DNA of 64,000 nt, from the NCBI GenBank assembly GCA_018806985.1, contig JADANN010000462.1:186001-250000 (forward strand). Reading direction: 5' to 3'. This DNA is from Angiostrongylus vasorum. Lineage: Eukaryota; Nematoda; Chromadorea; Rhabditida; Metastrongylidae. The position numbers and the translations under genes are program-made. Numbering within the stretch: position 1 is the first letter of the stretch; each line of letters starts with the position of its first letter. This document shows positions 47,971-60,700 of the stretch, in pieces. Under the pieces are notes generated by a model. The model ran no database searches, had not been told where the DNA came from, and was given only the letters and a program-made list of their open reading frames with translations.

Positions 47971-47976
47971 TCATAC

Positions 47977-48346
47977 TTAATTACTTGGACACTTGGACCG
48001 CCTGCCCTCACTGGTTGTGCGGGTCCCAGCGTATTCTCCATTTTTCGAACTTTTGCTGGTATACTCATGGTGTTTTCCTGGAGTCCCGAGGTCAGCCTGG
48101 CCAAAGTCTGTCCCAGGTCGTCACAACCACATGCCGTCGCCGCGCTTATGGACCAGAGGGAGATTTCTGACCATGCGACTAATTTGGTACCAGGACGGTG
48201 ATGGATCCTCTCAGCTAGGTCTTCCTAATGGAAACCCCGGACTGCTTCTCGGTCTGGGAAACCCTGCCAGGTATATGAATGCCCCCGGTGTACATCGCAA
48301 CCCGGACGCCCAATAACACCTCCCAACCATGATGAGGCGGTAAACC
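47977..48346 (-). repeat. Dispersed ~370-nt module, copy 3 (solo)
   Basis: Minus-strand full-length copy, from GGTTTACCGCCTCATCATGG at 48346 to GGCGGTCCAAGTGTCCAAGT near 47977. No LINE coding sequence follows its 3' end. Confidence 0.7.
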
Positions 48347-48539
48347 ATTAGGAACACATAAATACAGCAAATACAGTTCAATACATAAATTTCCATTTTT
48401 ATAGTAAACAGCCTCTTTCAAGCACTTTTTTTTTGCAAGCTTTCCATTTATTTGATGGAAATCAGCCGCACAGAGTCATATATGGATGAGGAATGTGCCA
48501 GGTTCACGTCAGAGAATCAGCCTGAGGTATGGCGCTAGG

Positions 48540-48971
48540 TCACGGATGATCACAAGATACTCCTCCCTGTGGTTCATTTTTTGGATTTCTGGAATTTATC
48601 CAAAACGCTTCGAGAGTTTTATACGCTGATGTTTTGGATATCTGTGCGAAGATAGTGTATTTTACTTCGGAATCTTCTCCGCTTTGTCTCTGTCTCATAT
48701 CTACGCCCAGTAGGTCATTTTGCTTATCTTTAAAGATACCATGTCTTCTCTTATACGGACGGACAATGCCAGTACAGACGTTTATGACATATATGGACGT
48801 TTCACCAATGTATTCGTTCTCGCACACTTTACAAGATTTAAAAATCGTAGGCGAACTCATGCAGACACGGTCTCTACCGCTAGCACACACTACAATTTTG
48901 CGTTGTGCATAAACGATCATATAGGTGATTACGAACTGGCGTCTTATGGTGTCCGATAGTATTTCAACCAC
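48540..48971 (-). pseudogene. GIY-YIG endonuclease domain of the Penelope-like element
   Basis: A 143-codon frame. The EYIGET motif with a preceding Cys pair (CKVCE) is the GIY-YIG core as found in Penelope-like elements, where the first Tyr and the YIG are spaced differently from phage and UvrC proteins. A downstream LEAFWI helix resembles the conserved glutamate region (LE..WI). The usual His in the GR…H segment lies in KRRHGIF. Coding ability is intact here although the linked RT is broken. Confidence 0.7.
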
Positions 48972-49900
48972 TGTTACCTAATTCTTTAATCTAGCCCTTT
49001 TAAGCAACGTTTTATAGCTGCACTTTTTCGTTGGAAATGATTTCCTCAGCACCTATCTCGAGGAGCTGCAGTTTCGTAGCCATTAAAAAAGGCTATTTGC
49101 CGCGCTGATTTCCGGGAATCCTCTTTCTGCTCTTCCTGTGCACACATGGGCCGCTGTTCGAAACATTTTTTCACGAGCGCTCTCTTTGTGTGTGAGGAGT
49201 GAAAGCAGAGGTAATGGACCACTATAATGGCTTTCGGTACCACACGGAGGTATAGCCGTTTTCGGATAGATTAATTTGAACGTTCAGAAATGGAGGCCAG
49301 TTCTCCTCCGTTTTCTCTCTGGTGAATTTTGTGTACTCTGACTATTCATTCAACAACTGAAAACATTTGTCCATCTCCTCTATGGAGTAGATGACAGAAC
49401 AATCGTCTAAGTATCTACAGTAGAGTAATCGCCGGGGATCGATTACCGGTGCTTCCACCTTAGACATGAATGCAATGGCAAGGCCTGCTGCCAGTCGCTA
49501 TCCCATTGCCAACATCCTCGTTTGTGCATAATATCTTACGAACAATCTGAAGATTTAGCAGTTTAGGCACTTCTTCAAGAGGGCCATGAGCTTGTGAATC
49601 GAGGAGACATACATGTTTATTACTCCTTCACATTGCATTAGGAGCTCGTTGATAGCTTGTATTGTGGAGTCATTCCACACGTTAATATAAAGGGTGGTAA
49701 CGTCGAAGGGCTCCATCATATACGCTCTGTTGGGACGCTGTTTACGGAGACGACGCAAGAATATTTGGCTATTCTTGAGACGGGGTGGGATTTGTTTCGG
49801 GAACTTGATGGAAACGCTATTCTATCGTGGGCCAGTCTACACAACCGATGATGGATTCAAACTTAATCCTAAAATATTATCATAATCAGGCGACTTCAGT
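48540..49900 (-). mobile_element. Penelope-like retroelement (RT plus GIY-YIG endonuclease), broken
   Basis: On the minus strand, reading from 49900 down: RT fragments with AYMMEPFDVTTLYINV and the catalytic LLYCRYLDDCSVIYS (YLDD near 49405-49416), CFQLLNE, then a linker, then a GIY-YIG endonuclease (48540-48971) with CKVCENEYIGETSIYVINVC, RRHGIF and a terminal KTLEAFWINSRNPK. RT followed by a C-terminal GIY-YIG domain is diagnostic of Penelope-like elements. Several stops and frameshifts in the RT make it inactive; the endonuclease frame is open for about 140 residues. Confidence 0.8.
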
Positions 49901-49904
49901 CTAT

Positions 49905-50130
49905 ACCGTATAATCACAGTGATGGATTACTATTGTGAGGTACTGGAATGAATGGAGAACGTTCTGTGAATAGCACGATCTGTGAAGGAAAGCGACCCAA
50001 GTACCCAAATTGTTGTATCCGTGACAAATTCTGATCTTGGAAAACAGCCCTAAAAACGTCGCAGTGTTAAAATTGAATCAAATTAAGGCTTGTAAATATA
50101 TCGGCAATCAAAACTATGCACGTATGTATT
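49905..50130. other. No gene recognised
   Basis: Short spacer between the Penelope-like element and SINE-A copy 8. Confidence 0.4.
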
Positions 50131-50134
50131 ACAG

Positions 50135-50402
50135 CGCGTGTGGCGCAGTGGTCGTAGGCGCCTGCAGCACACATATGGGATCGATCCCAGCGCCCATGGC
50201 CCACCAAGCCTTCCATCCCTCCGTAGCCGGAAAATTGGTACTAGACTTGTGTGGGAAGATAGCAGCACTGGCTCGATACATCGGTAGATCGCCGCGAGTA
50301 ATTTTTATAGGCCAGAAATGCATCCAGTCACCTTCAAACGATGCCTAATGAAGTCGAATGCATGGCGCATGCCTCAGGGATTGATCAACGCCGAGAGCTC
50401 TA
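50135..50402 (+). mobile_element. SINE-A copy 8 (reference copy for the promoter boxes)
   Basis: Plus-strand copy with a perfect A box TGGCGCAGTGG (50146-50156) and B-box GGATCGATCCC (near 50178-50189), spaced as in a tRNA. It ends CCTCAGGGATTGATCAACGC CGAGAGCTC, followed within 12 nt by a (TA)n array. Confidence 0.85.
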
Positions 50403-50408
50403 TCTTTC

Positions 50409-50411
<3 letters not shown>

Positions 50412-50483
<72 letters not shown>
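50412..50483. repeat. (TA)n microsatellite
   Basis: A pure TA run of about 70 nt directly after the tail of SINE-A copy 8. Confidence 0.95.
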
Positions 50484-50485
<2 letters not shown>

Positions 50486-50489
50486 GTAC

Positions 50490-51776
50490 ATGTATAGACA
50501 GATTTCAATGCCCAATACTGCTAATAACATAACTTTCAGGCCGAGAAAACTAGCAACATCACTCCTCCTAAACAAATCTCGAAAGAAAGTATTATGAACA
50601 TATGATTATCGACGAGTTAACCCGTGTGCTTATTGAGTGTCAATTTTTATGAAGCATAAATTTATGTGCACATTCAATATAATGTACTAAGGACACAAAG
50701 AAGGAATTAAACATGGCTGTAAATACGAAAACATCCATGAATGATGGCAACAGCATAGAAAAGTAACAACTATGAAACAAACACTTGTACAGACCCAACA
50801 TACCTCTGGAAATTTTAGTGTCAGAGAAACCACGCATGCTTAGAACAACTGCTTGGTTGGGATAGCTAGGAAATAGTTGAAACATTCCCAATGTCATAGC
50901 AATAAAATGTAGTGACTAGAAGAATCAGACAAATAATGATATCACAGAAATGACACAAAAATTGTCTCTGAGCAAAGGGACCACCTTTTCTGACTATCCA
51001 GTGCTTTGTGAATAGCTAACACATTCGTGACCATGCTGTTTTTTCGACAAGTACAAGTAATTTTTAAATAAAACAAGCATTTGAAGAATTAGGGACATTA
51101 CACTAATACTGGACTTATTAAAGACAGTTTAATTTGGCCCATTATTTGGAAAGTAGAGGATGTTTTTCTAAAATGTTAGTTGAATATTACACCTTTAGAA
51201 AACCCAAGTTTCCAAAAAAATGGGAAAGAAATCCCAATTTTTAAAAAATTTTAACGCAATCGCGGTAGTCGCAAGTACCTACGACGGATTCTGCGATGTT
51301 TCCACATTCCTCAGAATAAAATCTTGCTTACTCATTAACCTGAGAAACTAGCAGAAACGAGAGAAATCAAAATAAAAAACAACTACAGAATTCAGAATTT
51401 TGCCTTTGCTTTGTTAAGAGACTTTTCACCATGTTAGCAAGGATCTTTAAATCGTATTGATCCTTATTACAGTTAACAAAGTTTGCTATGAGTTAAGATA
51501 TGTGTGCGTAAAATTAAAGGGCGCAATTAGTTTGAGGAAAATGCATTGGAATCAATGCATACGGTCACGATTGTGTTCAAGAAACTTATACAACGGCCAG
51601 AAATTGAGCATATGTTAACTCTAAGGGAAGCAGTAACAAAACTACAATTCCAGAAAAGATTTGTGAAAAACGACGAAGTGACATAGGATCTAACCGATCG
51701 TTAATTAGAAGTGGACTTCAAGAAGGAAAAAAACGTTCGAAGTGCAAAACATCACGACATCATTATCGAGCATACA
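50490..51776. other. 3' flank of lin-10; no gene recognised
   Basis: AT-rich sequence after the lin-10 stop (read on the minus strand). It should contain the 3' UTR. No clear repeat copy or coding exon was seen. Confidence 0.45.
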
Positions 51777-54700
51777 CTAGATGTATTGTGGCGGATCCTG
51801 GCCAGTAAGCAAACGGAACATACTCGTCGGCATGGTCTTCATGTGAATTTCGCCAACCGCCGTTGCAAGCATATTTACAATTCGATCATGTGCGACGGCC
51901 ACCACCGATTGGTTGTTGATCTCAATGATACGATGTCCGACACGAATTCCGCCTCGTTCAGCGATTCCACATAAAACAACATTTTCGCAGAACAGCTTCG
52001 CAAAACTTCAAACAATGGTTAGTGGATTTCCCCGTTTACCAGTTTTTTAACCCAAACCGCAGCAGAGCGAACGGAACAAGGTTGACCGAAAAAAAACGGA
52101 CTGGACAGACCACGAACATTTCTTTGCAGTCGTAAACTTTTGATCTGTAACCTCTTTTGCTTGTGGGATGCCAATTCTCTTCCATTTCTTTATAGTAACT
52201 AAGTCCTATAATTGTTATAACCTCTCTACATTACCGAACGTTTCCTATGCTAATAATGTATGCTAATAACGTATGCTATTACTCTCTTCACCTTCTCGCT
52301 GTAGCCATAAAGTACACTTCAGTTGTTAGGTTCCGTCGAAAAAAGTAGTATTAATCGCAATAACACGTTACAGTACTGTTATAATAATCAATGTTAGAGT
52401 CATCCTCATCTTCTGTACTACAAAACGGCTTCTGTAAATTGTCCTGAAATGGCCGCGTACCGACTTCCTCATATGTTATTTCCCTGCTTTCGCGACCTAG
52501 GATTGAAGCACTCCACTTGTCTATCCGTAATCTTTGCTTCTTCATCGTTGCATTGTGAGTATATGTAGTATCCTCAGCCATGTCTAGGTCGTCGTACTCT
52601 GTGCCCACCCACAGATCGTACGTCGGATTCGTCAATGAATTGTGGATGCATACCATCATCCTATCCCACTTCCGTCCGAGCCACCTTCGGAGCCAACAAA
52701 GTAGAATACCACTATTTCCCATTCATACCGCTTTAACACTATTGGAAAAAATACTTTGGCAGTGATAGTGGTCCCTGTTACTTTCTGTATCAACCCAACC
52801 TAAGCATCACTTTAGTGTTTATATTTTTCACACATAAGGTCTTGTTATCGACATGTCGTTATCATTGTTATTATTGTTACATATAAGCAGTTTGATTACC
52901 CAGATTTAAGAGATCGCGTTATAAAAAAACTGAATACCTCGCAATAGTGAACAAATGACACCGTTTTGAACGGAGAATCCTAACTGATACTTGGTGTCCG
53001 GCCGTCGTATTCTGACCTCAACAACAGGTGGGGTGGATACAACAGTCAGTCGAACTGCAGTAGCTGTTTTCACATTTTTTATATTGGTTTGAGCTGCTGA
53101 TAATGGAAGCCCAACTAGAGAAATTCCGTTTATATTGATGATTTGGTCACCGATATTTAGCTGGTTAGAGCGCGCCGCAGGTCCGGAAGGATTCATGTGG
53201 GCCAGTACCACTGTTGGAAGCATTGATCCCCAACCTGATTCAACCTGAACTAGAAGTAGTTAATCTCTTAATCACTAGAGATAAGTGTTGATTTCATTCA
53301 TGCAAAACTTCTTACCACCACTATTCCTAAAGGCTCCCCATTCTTTTTCGGAACGACTACGTCTTTCTGCGTTTCCTTTCGTGCAAACATTTCTAGTTCA
53401 TCGCCGAGAAGCTCTTGCGAGTTCAACACCTCCTTCAACACAATATCTTTGGATAATGAGAAAAAATCAGATGCATTGAAGGATGTTCACAAGAAACCAA
53501 ACCTGGTAGTCGATTTGTCTTAGATATGAAGGATCATCAATGCCATTTGCACGTAGAAACTCAACGTACGCAACCTGAAAAGCTTGTCCAATAGACTGTG
53601 CGATGAAAGACGCCTCATCGGATTCAAACACGTGGCATATTACTTTTGGTGTTTTCCGCACACCATCAACCCTGAAATCCACATATGATCGATCATACGT
53701 GGTACCATTCGACTGAGGTTATTTTTTGCAAAATATATCTTTAACAGATTGACGACCACGTGACAAGGAATGCAGTCACGCCTATTCACTGGTTCACCAG
53801 CTTTAAATAACAAAAGTTAAAGTAATGTATAATAGCTCAGAATAAATTTTAATCCCGATAAAAACCACTAAAACTTTTATATTTTGGCCAAAGAGGAACC
53901 ACGAAAAGTTCATGTATAGCGGTTGTATAGAACTCTGTGGTTCTGGAAGTGACAAACTACTTGGATGTGATTTTGAACTCGGCTTTGGTTTCTGAAGGTT
54001 GAGTAGAAAGCTGCCGAGATGCTTGAAGTGTAAGTCAGTAGAAAAGAGGTCAGAAAAGAATGATGGATGAGTCACAATTTCACTGCACAGCTCGTTGAAA
54101 CTTTGTAGTGTCGCACTTTACATGCTTCGAAGCAGTGGAGATATCTATATTAAATCTTTCTACTAGTTTTAATATAATTGTGCGTGTATTTGCTTGCATA
54201 AGAACCTTCAAATAAACGACATCAAAAGCAAAAGAACTCCCACAACCTTTCTCAACTTCAAGGTCGAGTTCACCACGACGAAACTTTTGAAAACAACGTT
54301 TCACTGTGCATTCGGTAACACGTTCCTGACCTCATGCCTTAATAAATCCCAGCCGTTTGCGCTGCACTACTACCGAGTTTGAATTCGTAAATGTAAAATT
54401 TTCGAAAATACTATTCATATTATGGTCCTGACTAAGGTCCCGTTTATCCTGCCCTTCATTTCCAACGAAATAAGCACTGCTCTAAAGCAGTGCTTAAAAA
54501 GATCAGGTTTAGAGAAGTCGGTAGCTGTGACTGAAACACTACCGAACATCCTAAAACGCCAGCAAGTTCGTAACCACTGGTAATAAATAAAATTGCGTCA
54601 TTTGCTCTAACGGTAAAGAACGCAATTGTATAAGTTCGAGTACGGTGTACCTGACCTCAGAGCGTAACACTCTCGAAGCATTCAGGATGAGCTTCAAAAC

Positions 54701-57700
54701 TCCAAAAATGAACCGTAGGTAGGAATGCCTCGTTATCACGCGTGATCTCACACAACATCTCAGTGATATTTTAACGTGAGAGAAGTTCATGACCCATCTA
54801 TGTGAACTCTACACGGTTGGACTCCAGGTGGAATACTCAATGGAAAATTCACAGAAAGCGGTGAGTGCGTGTCGCGATTTCTGCTGAGGTTGTGGAGGTG
54901 TTTGGGTAACTAAATTGCAATTAACTTGACTATTCTAAGCTTTGGAGAAGGCGAAGTTCACCGAAACATCGACCTTTGTGGGTAAGTAAACAGTATGGTA
55001 ATAACCTCGTGTGTGCTTATCAAGTGAACAGCGAATTACTCATACTATACATCTAATTATATTAACACAGAATTTGGTGCTGCTATCGTGTTCTAGTCGA
55101 CGGAAAACCACTTCTTAATTTGCTTTCATTTTTTGAAATACGAGTTTCAACAAAAAACGCAACAAATATGTTTCATGAGCTCCAGAAAACCAAAACATCA
55201 TCTTGGTAAAACAAAGAAGATTTTTCAACCTTTAGGCTAAAATTTGTAGATCGTAATACTTTTTATTACAATTTCAACCATAAGGATACTGAGATATGAG
55301 CAAACCGCGTAAATTCTGGTATGCTTTGAACCCATCATGATTACTCTTTTCGGGGTCCCAGATGCCACCACTACACCAACAGAAGCCTTTGCTTTGCCCT
55401 TCTCTCGGACAATTTTTGATTTAACGGTGGTATCAGTAATCAATCATTAACGGGATTGATCTGGGGAGCACAAATCGGCAGGGAAGCACAGATTCGAAGC
55501 GTATCTGTGGTTCCATGTATTGCTCATATCTTAGCATCCCAGTGGTTGCATTTAACATCATACCATACCATAAAAAACAATAAACAGTAAACAAAAGTTG
55601 AAAAATTATAACAAATTTCAATTTGAGTTGAGATATATTGGTTCAAAATGTGACCGTAATTTTCGCACTCTGTGAGTGGAAATCAAATCACATCGGACCC
55701 AAGCGTCATTAAGTCAAATTCATGGCGCATCTTCAAGCAACTGAACAAAGGCAAACGTTCTAACCTTTGTAAATTTGTACGCTAGAAATGAAGAAAAAAA
55801 GGTTGACGCTAACTGACTGGTCACATTTCTCGTCACTACTACTAGCAGACATCCTTCGAGCCATCAATACTACCAAGTCACCGATGTCCGCAATGTAAGA
55901 AATAGTGCGCAGTGCGTGATCCATTAAGATGTCCTGGCAAATAAGTTATATGTAACGTAAGAGTTTGGACGTCAACATAGAAAAATGAGAACGAAAACAA
56001 AGGAACGATCATGCGTTATCGTTTGCAATAACACTCATCTGCCCAACATAATATAATACAGAGGACGAAAGAATACAAAGTCCACTAACCTGCCTGACAT
56101 CGGTGTCCGAAATTCTCTGGAACAAAAACTGTCATGACAGTTCACAACACGGGGGAATGGTAGACAAGGAAAAACGAAACAAATATAATTAATGGCATAT
56201 GTGGAATAAATTGGCGCGAAGATGGACAAAAAACAGTGCGATTACTAAGAAATATGTAATACCTGTAGGTCTGTATTAAGCACCATTATTTTCTCTGTTG
56301 AAATGAACAAATCAATCTCCGTGCTAGGTTGGATCTCCCCTTCGGGAGCCTGAAATTCCCTCATTCATCGATTGCCTGTTGCAGAATACACAACATTTAA
56401 TTTGGCTTACTGAAAGCAAAACGTACCAAGACACGAAAATGCAAGTAGTACCTTCACCCTTCCAACAGCTTCTTGAGCTTGTGCCATTCTAGCCATTTTA
56501 CTGCCTCTACTCTCGTACATCATTTGTGTTGAACCAAGATAACGAGCACGAAACAGTACTCCTTCAATCAAAACCGCAGGTTCATGGACCATTGCTAAAA
56601 TAGAACATTAAGCAAAAAAAAAGTGAATGTTCTGATAGTCAAGCAATGAAAGGAATTTAAAAACAAATTTCGATGAGGTCCATAAATGACCAACTGTCCG
56701 GGGGGACTCGGTTTCGGGGTGGGATGCCCGGGTCTATAGATTTCGGGGCAATTTTTCACCTTTCTTGCATAAATGAAGCGAACTGAAGTATTGGGAGCAA
56801 CCAATGGGAACAATGCAAACTTAAAAAACCATAGTACTAACTGTTGTAAAATTAATGTTTTGGCAGTAGAACGGCGGTTTACTGTGAAATTCCTGCAATT
56901 TTGAAACAGCAATAGAGTATTAAGCAACTCGATTAGATTACAAGTAACAGTGAATAATTTACTAGCCATGGACTTAAAATATGTGCATATGACGCTACTG
57001 GCGCAACGAACTTTACAGCTGTTATAAAAAATGGTTGGAAATATAAATTAATATGAACTAGCATTCTGCTGTAAAGTGATTGAATACTTATTCCTGTTTC
57101 GACTCATGCTATCCCTACGATTTATTCAAAAATTATTCTACAGAATAGTGTTGCAATGTCCTTTAGATAGGAACTGGAATAAAAACTTTACGAGATAGAA
57201 CTCAATATCAAACCAATGCTAACAATAAAATATGCGGGTAAGTCAATCTCGATGCACGCAGACCATGAGAAGCAGCGAGAGAGAAGGCCAATGCTGGCAT
57301 ATTACTTACCTAACCTGTCGTAGTGCAATGGCAGTACAGGATCGTAAGTGATGAAAAAGAAAACTTTCGTAAGTTAACCAAAGCTGAGCGAATGTGGCGA
57401 TATAACCATGAATGTTCGTGGGACCAACTAAGAACATTTTTTTTACCTCGATATTTCGACAGTAATATTGGAAATTCAAGGGGCCCTTTGCGCAATTCCT
57501 ATTTCTATTACACCTACGCACTTTCTTTATTCCTCTTCTTGTCGTGATTTCCTGATGAAGGTGGAGTGTGAGAAGAATCACCAGTTCCTCCAAGGAGAAG
57601 GCGGTCAGTTTCCACTTCTTCACCATCAACAACGCTTTCTGATAAAGCCGAAGAACCGGCAGATGATATGTTGTTTCCACTGCCAAATCCGTGCAAGCAC

Positions 57701-60700
57701 TCCTAAGAATGAAAAGTAGACATTCATTCTAAGTCATTTTTAATATATTGTCAACGTACGTAGTTCTAAAACTAGGAACAATCGAGATATAACAGAAGAA
57801 AACACCTGGTCTTTCCGTTCGCGCTGCGTCCTCTTTAAATAAGAATCTCGAAGCACCCATACAGGCTCTTCCGAAGTCCCACTCTCTTTATTTTCATCCA
57901 GCCACCCAGCGTTTGATTGGGCAGACTGTAAACAACACTTCTGTCACAAGCTATGACCATCTCATTATTAACCACAACTTACTAAATAAGCAAGCAAGTC
58001 TAATTAGCATTCCATATCCACCTGACTAGAACGTCGATTTACTGGTCTCGCCGGTGGTGGAGGTGGAGCAAGCGTCCCACAAGATGGCACAGCAACGACT
58101 GTTTCAGATTCCACTTGAGTGTCTGCTATTGACGTGGTTGATTTACGAACAGATGAAGATGGTTGGCTTTCATGCTTTTGCTGAAGGATTGATGGAGTCA
58201 TGTGGTCTTGCTTAATGTTGGGACCACCGTTGTGAAATGGCGCAGAGAAAGGTACTTGCGATGAGCTGACAAAGGCATGACCATGAGAAAAAGACTGATT
58301 AAGGGCGAATGGCTGGCTAATAGTGCCCGAAGCAATATCGTTGTATTGCTGCGGCGTTCCATGTGGTAGATCTGCCAACTGTAATGAGTCGAAATAGTGA
58401 GTTGAAGCAACGCTTTCACTAGAATGAAGTAGTTAGGAGTTTAAAAAAGGAGCCCAACATACTTGTTGAGGTGTTAAAGTTACAGGTGTCGTTGTGCTAT
58501 CATGAGCATGGTGATGAGACCTAAGCGGTGTAGTCCCAGAATCAGGAAGATTAAATGATGATCTGAGCTGGTTCAAGCTTGGTTTACCAGCAGAAGTAGA
58601 CGGTTGAACATTCTGAATGATGACACTGTGAAATAAACGAGGTATCAATTTCAACGTTAAACGATAGGTAGATAAAGTCTGGTGGATCCACACACAACCA
58701 CATGTACAGCAACAAACAACTAAATGGAGGGATAACTATATAAATGGTAAGGCTTCTAAGGGAAGACTGCAACAAATCCGTTCTAATAAATATGCTTTTA
58801 AAAAAAAAAAAAGAATAGCCCTGTTCCGACTGCATTACTCCTATAGTGAAGAAATTTCGGACACAATAACTCGCACCTACTGGCCAAGGATAACGATTTC
58901 GTGCCGTATTTCATCCATCGATGCGCAATGAGAGCAGAGTAAACATCTTCACAGTCCTACTATTAGACTATAGCAATCGCCACCAACGTTGTCGAGATGA
59001 TTAAAATCGAGCTACCATATGTCGCATCGATGTCGACAGGAAAGAGTGCTGCTACCATTAGAGAAAGCTAACACACCAGCAATTCAATCACAATCACGAC
59101 ATACGTCGACATGCGGAAGAATTTCAGCAAGGACGGACAGACCTGAGAATCACCGGAGACAGACTTGGCAGTGGGTGCAAATGTAGCGTGTTCGTCTAAA
59201 GCTGGTAAGGATGCATCCGAGGTGAGCTCAAGAGCGACGGACGCTGAACCGAACAATTCGGCCAATTCACGATCATCTATCTAAATCCAATGATGGAACT
59301 CAAGAGGTACGCGCTAAAGGTACTCCGACTCTAAATAAGACAGAAAAAATGTTCAAGAACAGGAAGCTTCCTGACTCAATGTTTTCTTTCCTTTAGTATA
59401 CAAAAAACTTTAGTTAGGCTTCTTCCTTTTATGTTACAGAAACGCATCGTAGCGTATCATACGAGCGAATAACTTCTTTCCGCATCAGTTCGGTACTGCG
59501 CAAATTGCAACGAGAATGCTATATTAAGAAAAGAGAGGAGGGAGAGTACCAGAGAAACTGAATCGATTATGTAATATATTGCTAACTAAAGGTTATGAAT
59601 TAAAAGGTTAACTGAAGACTATTTGCGAAGACAATAGACCTTACGTCAAAACCGCAAGATTTAAACGAGCATAAGTTGCGCGCTCTTAACGACTGAGTTC
59701 ATTACAAGAAACAACTTGCCTTTTTGACGTTTTTATTTTGGGATCTACGGGTGATTTCCTTTTCGATTTCACTCATTTGTTTCCGGATTAGACTTGTTGT
59801 CTTCTCATCTTCTGTTGGTAGTGAGCTTTTCCTTTCCAATTTCGTCTTAGGTGACTCGTACGTCTCCTCTCCTTCACTTTTTGTTGACCCTTTTTCAAAA
59901 GATGACTCGATACCATTCGATTTACGCTGAATAATACCATATGTTAACAGTGTAAAGCATATTACGAAAACAGAACAAGTAAAGGTCTGCGACACCAAGT
60001 ATTCGTCTATTCAAAGGCAAGAATCATTAAAAAACAGAAGGAGCACATATCTCAACTTTCTCGATTATGTCCAACGAATGCGAATTCTAAACTATAGAGA
60101 ATGTCGTACATCTTACCACTTCTACTAGCAAATACCTTTATACAAATAAATTTTATTCAGCTATTGTTCATGAAATGCAAGCACTGAACCCATATAAATC
60201 ACAAAGTAAAAGCACTGGTACTGGAAATGTTGGCAAGCTTTAGAGCAATGAAAGCTTCTGTGATAACAGTAAGTGTGGACCCAGAAGGGCAAACCAGAGA
60301 TAAAGCATAACAGAGACGCATATCTTTTCTATGAAAAGACCAACATTGACATTCCAAGCAGTTTATAATAAATTAGTTGCAAGTTTGAAAAATCATCCTA
60401 AAACTTAAAATTATTTTTTCAAAACTCAAATTTACGATTAAAATGAAAGGTAGCCCTCAATGTTACCAAGGTTATTCCTCAACGGCTAGCGACAAATTTT
60501 TGGTGTGAAAAACTCTCGAAAATTTGAAGACTTGACAGCCTTATAGAATACTCATTCAGCTATGGTATGAATAATTTTCAGGAATGTTATCTGAATCCCG
60601 ACAATCGTTTAAAATTAAAAATTACAAAAAAAAACGGAAAGCGGGCGACAAAATCGCACAGTGTTACACGAACTCTCAACTGTTTATCCACTCCAGTGTT

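Noticed and set aside
59702..59998. Separate small membrane protein (hydrophobic N-terminus then charged tail)
   Set aside because: The hydrophobic start is intron sequence. The charged part is a lin-10 exon with a proper acceptor (TATTCAG) at 59927.
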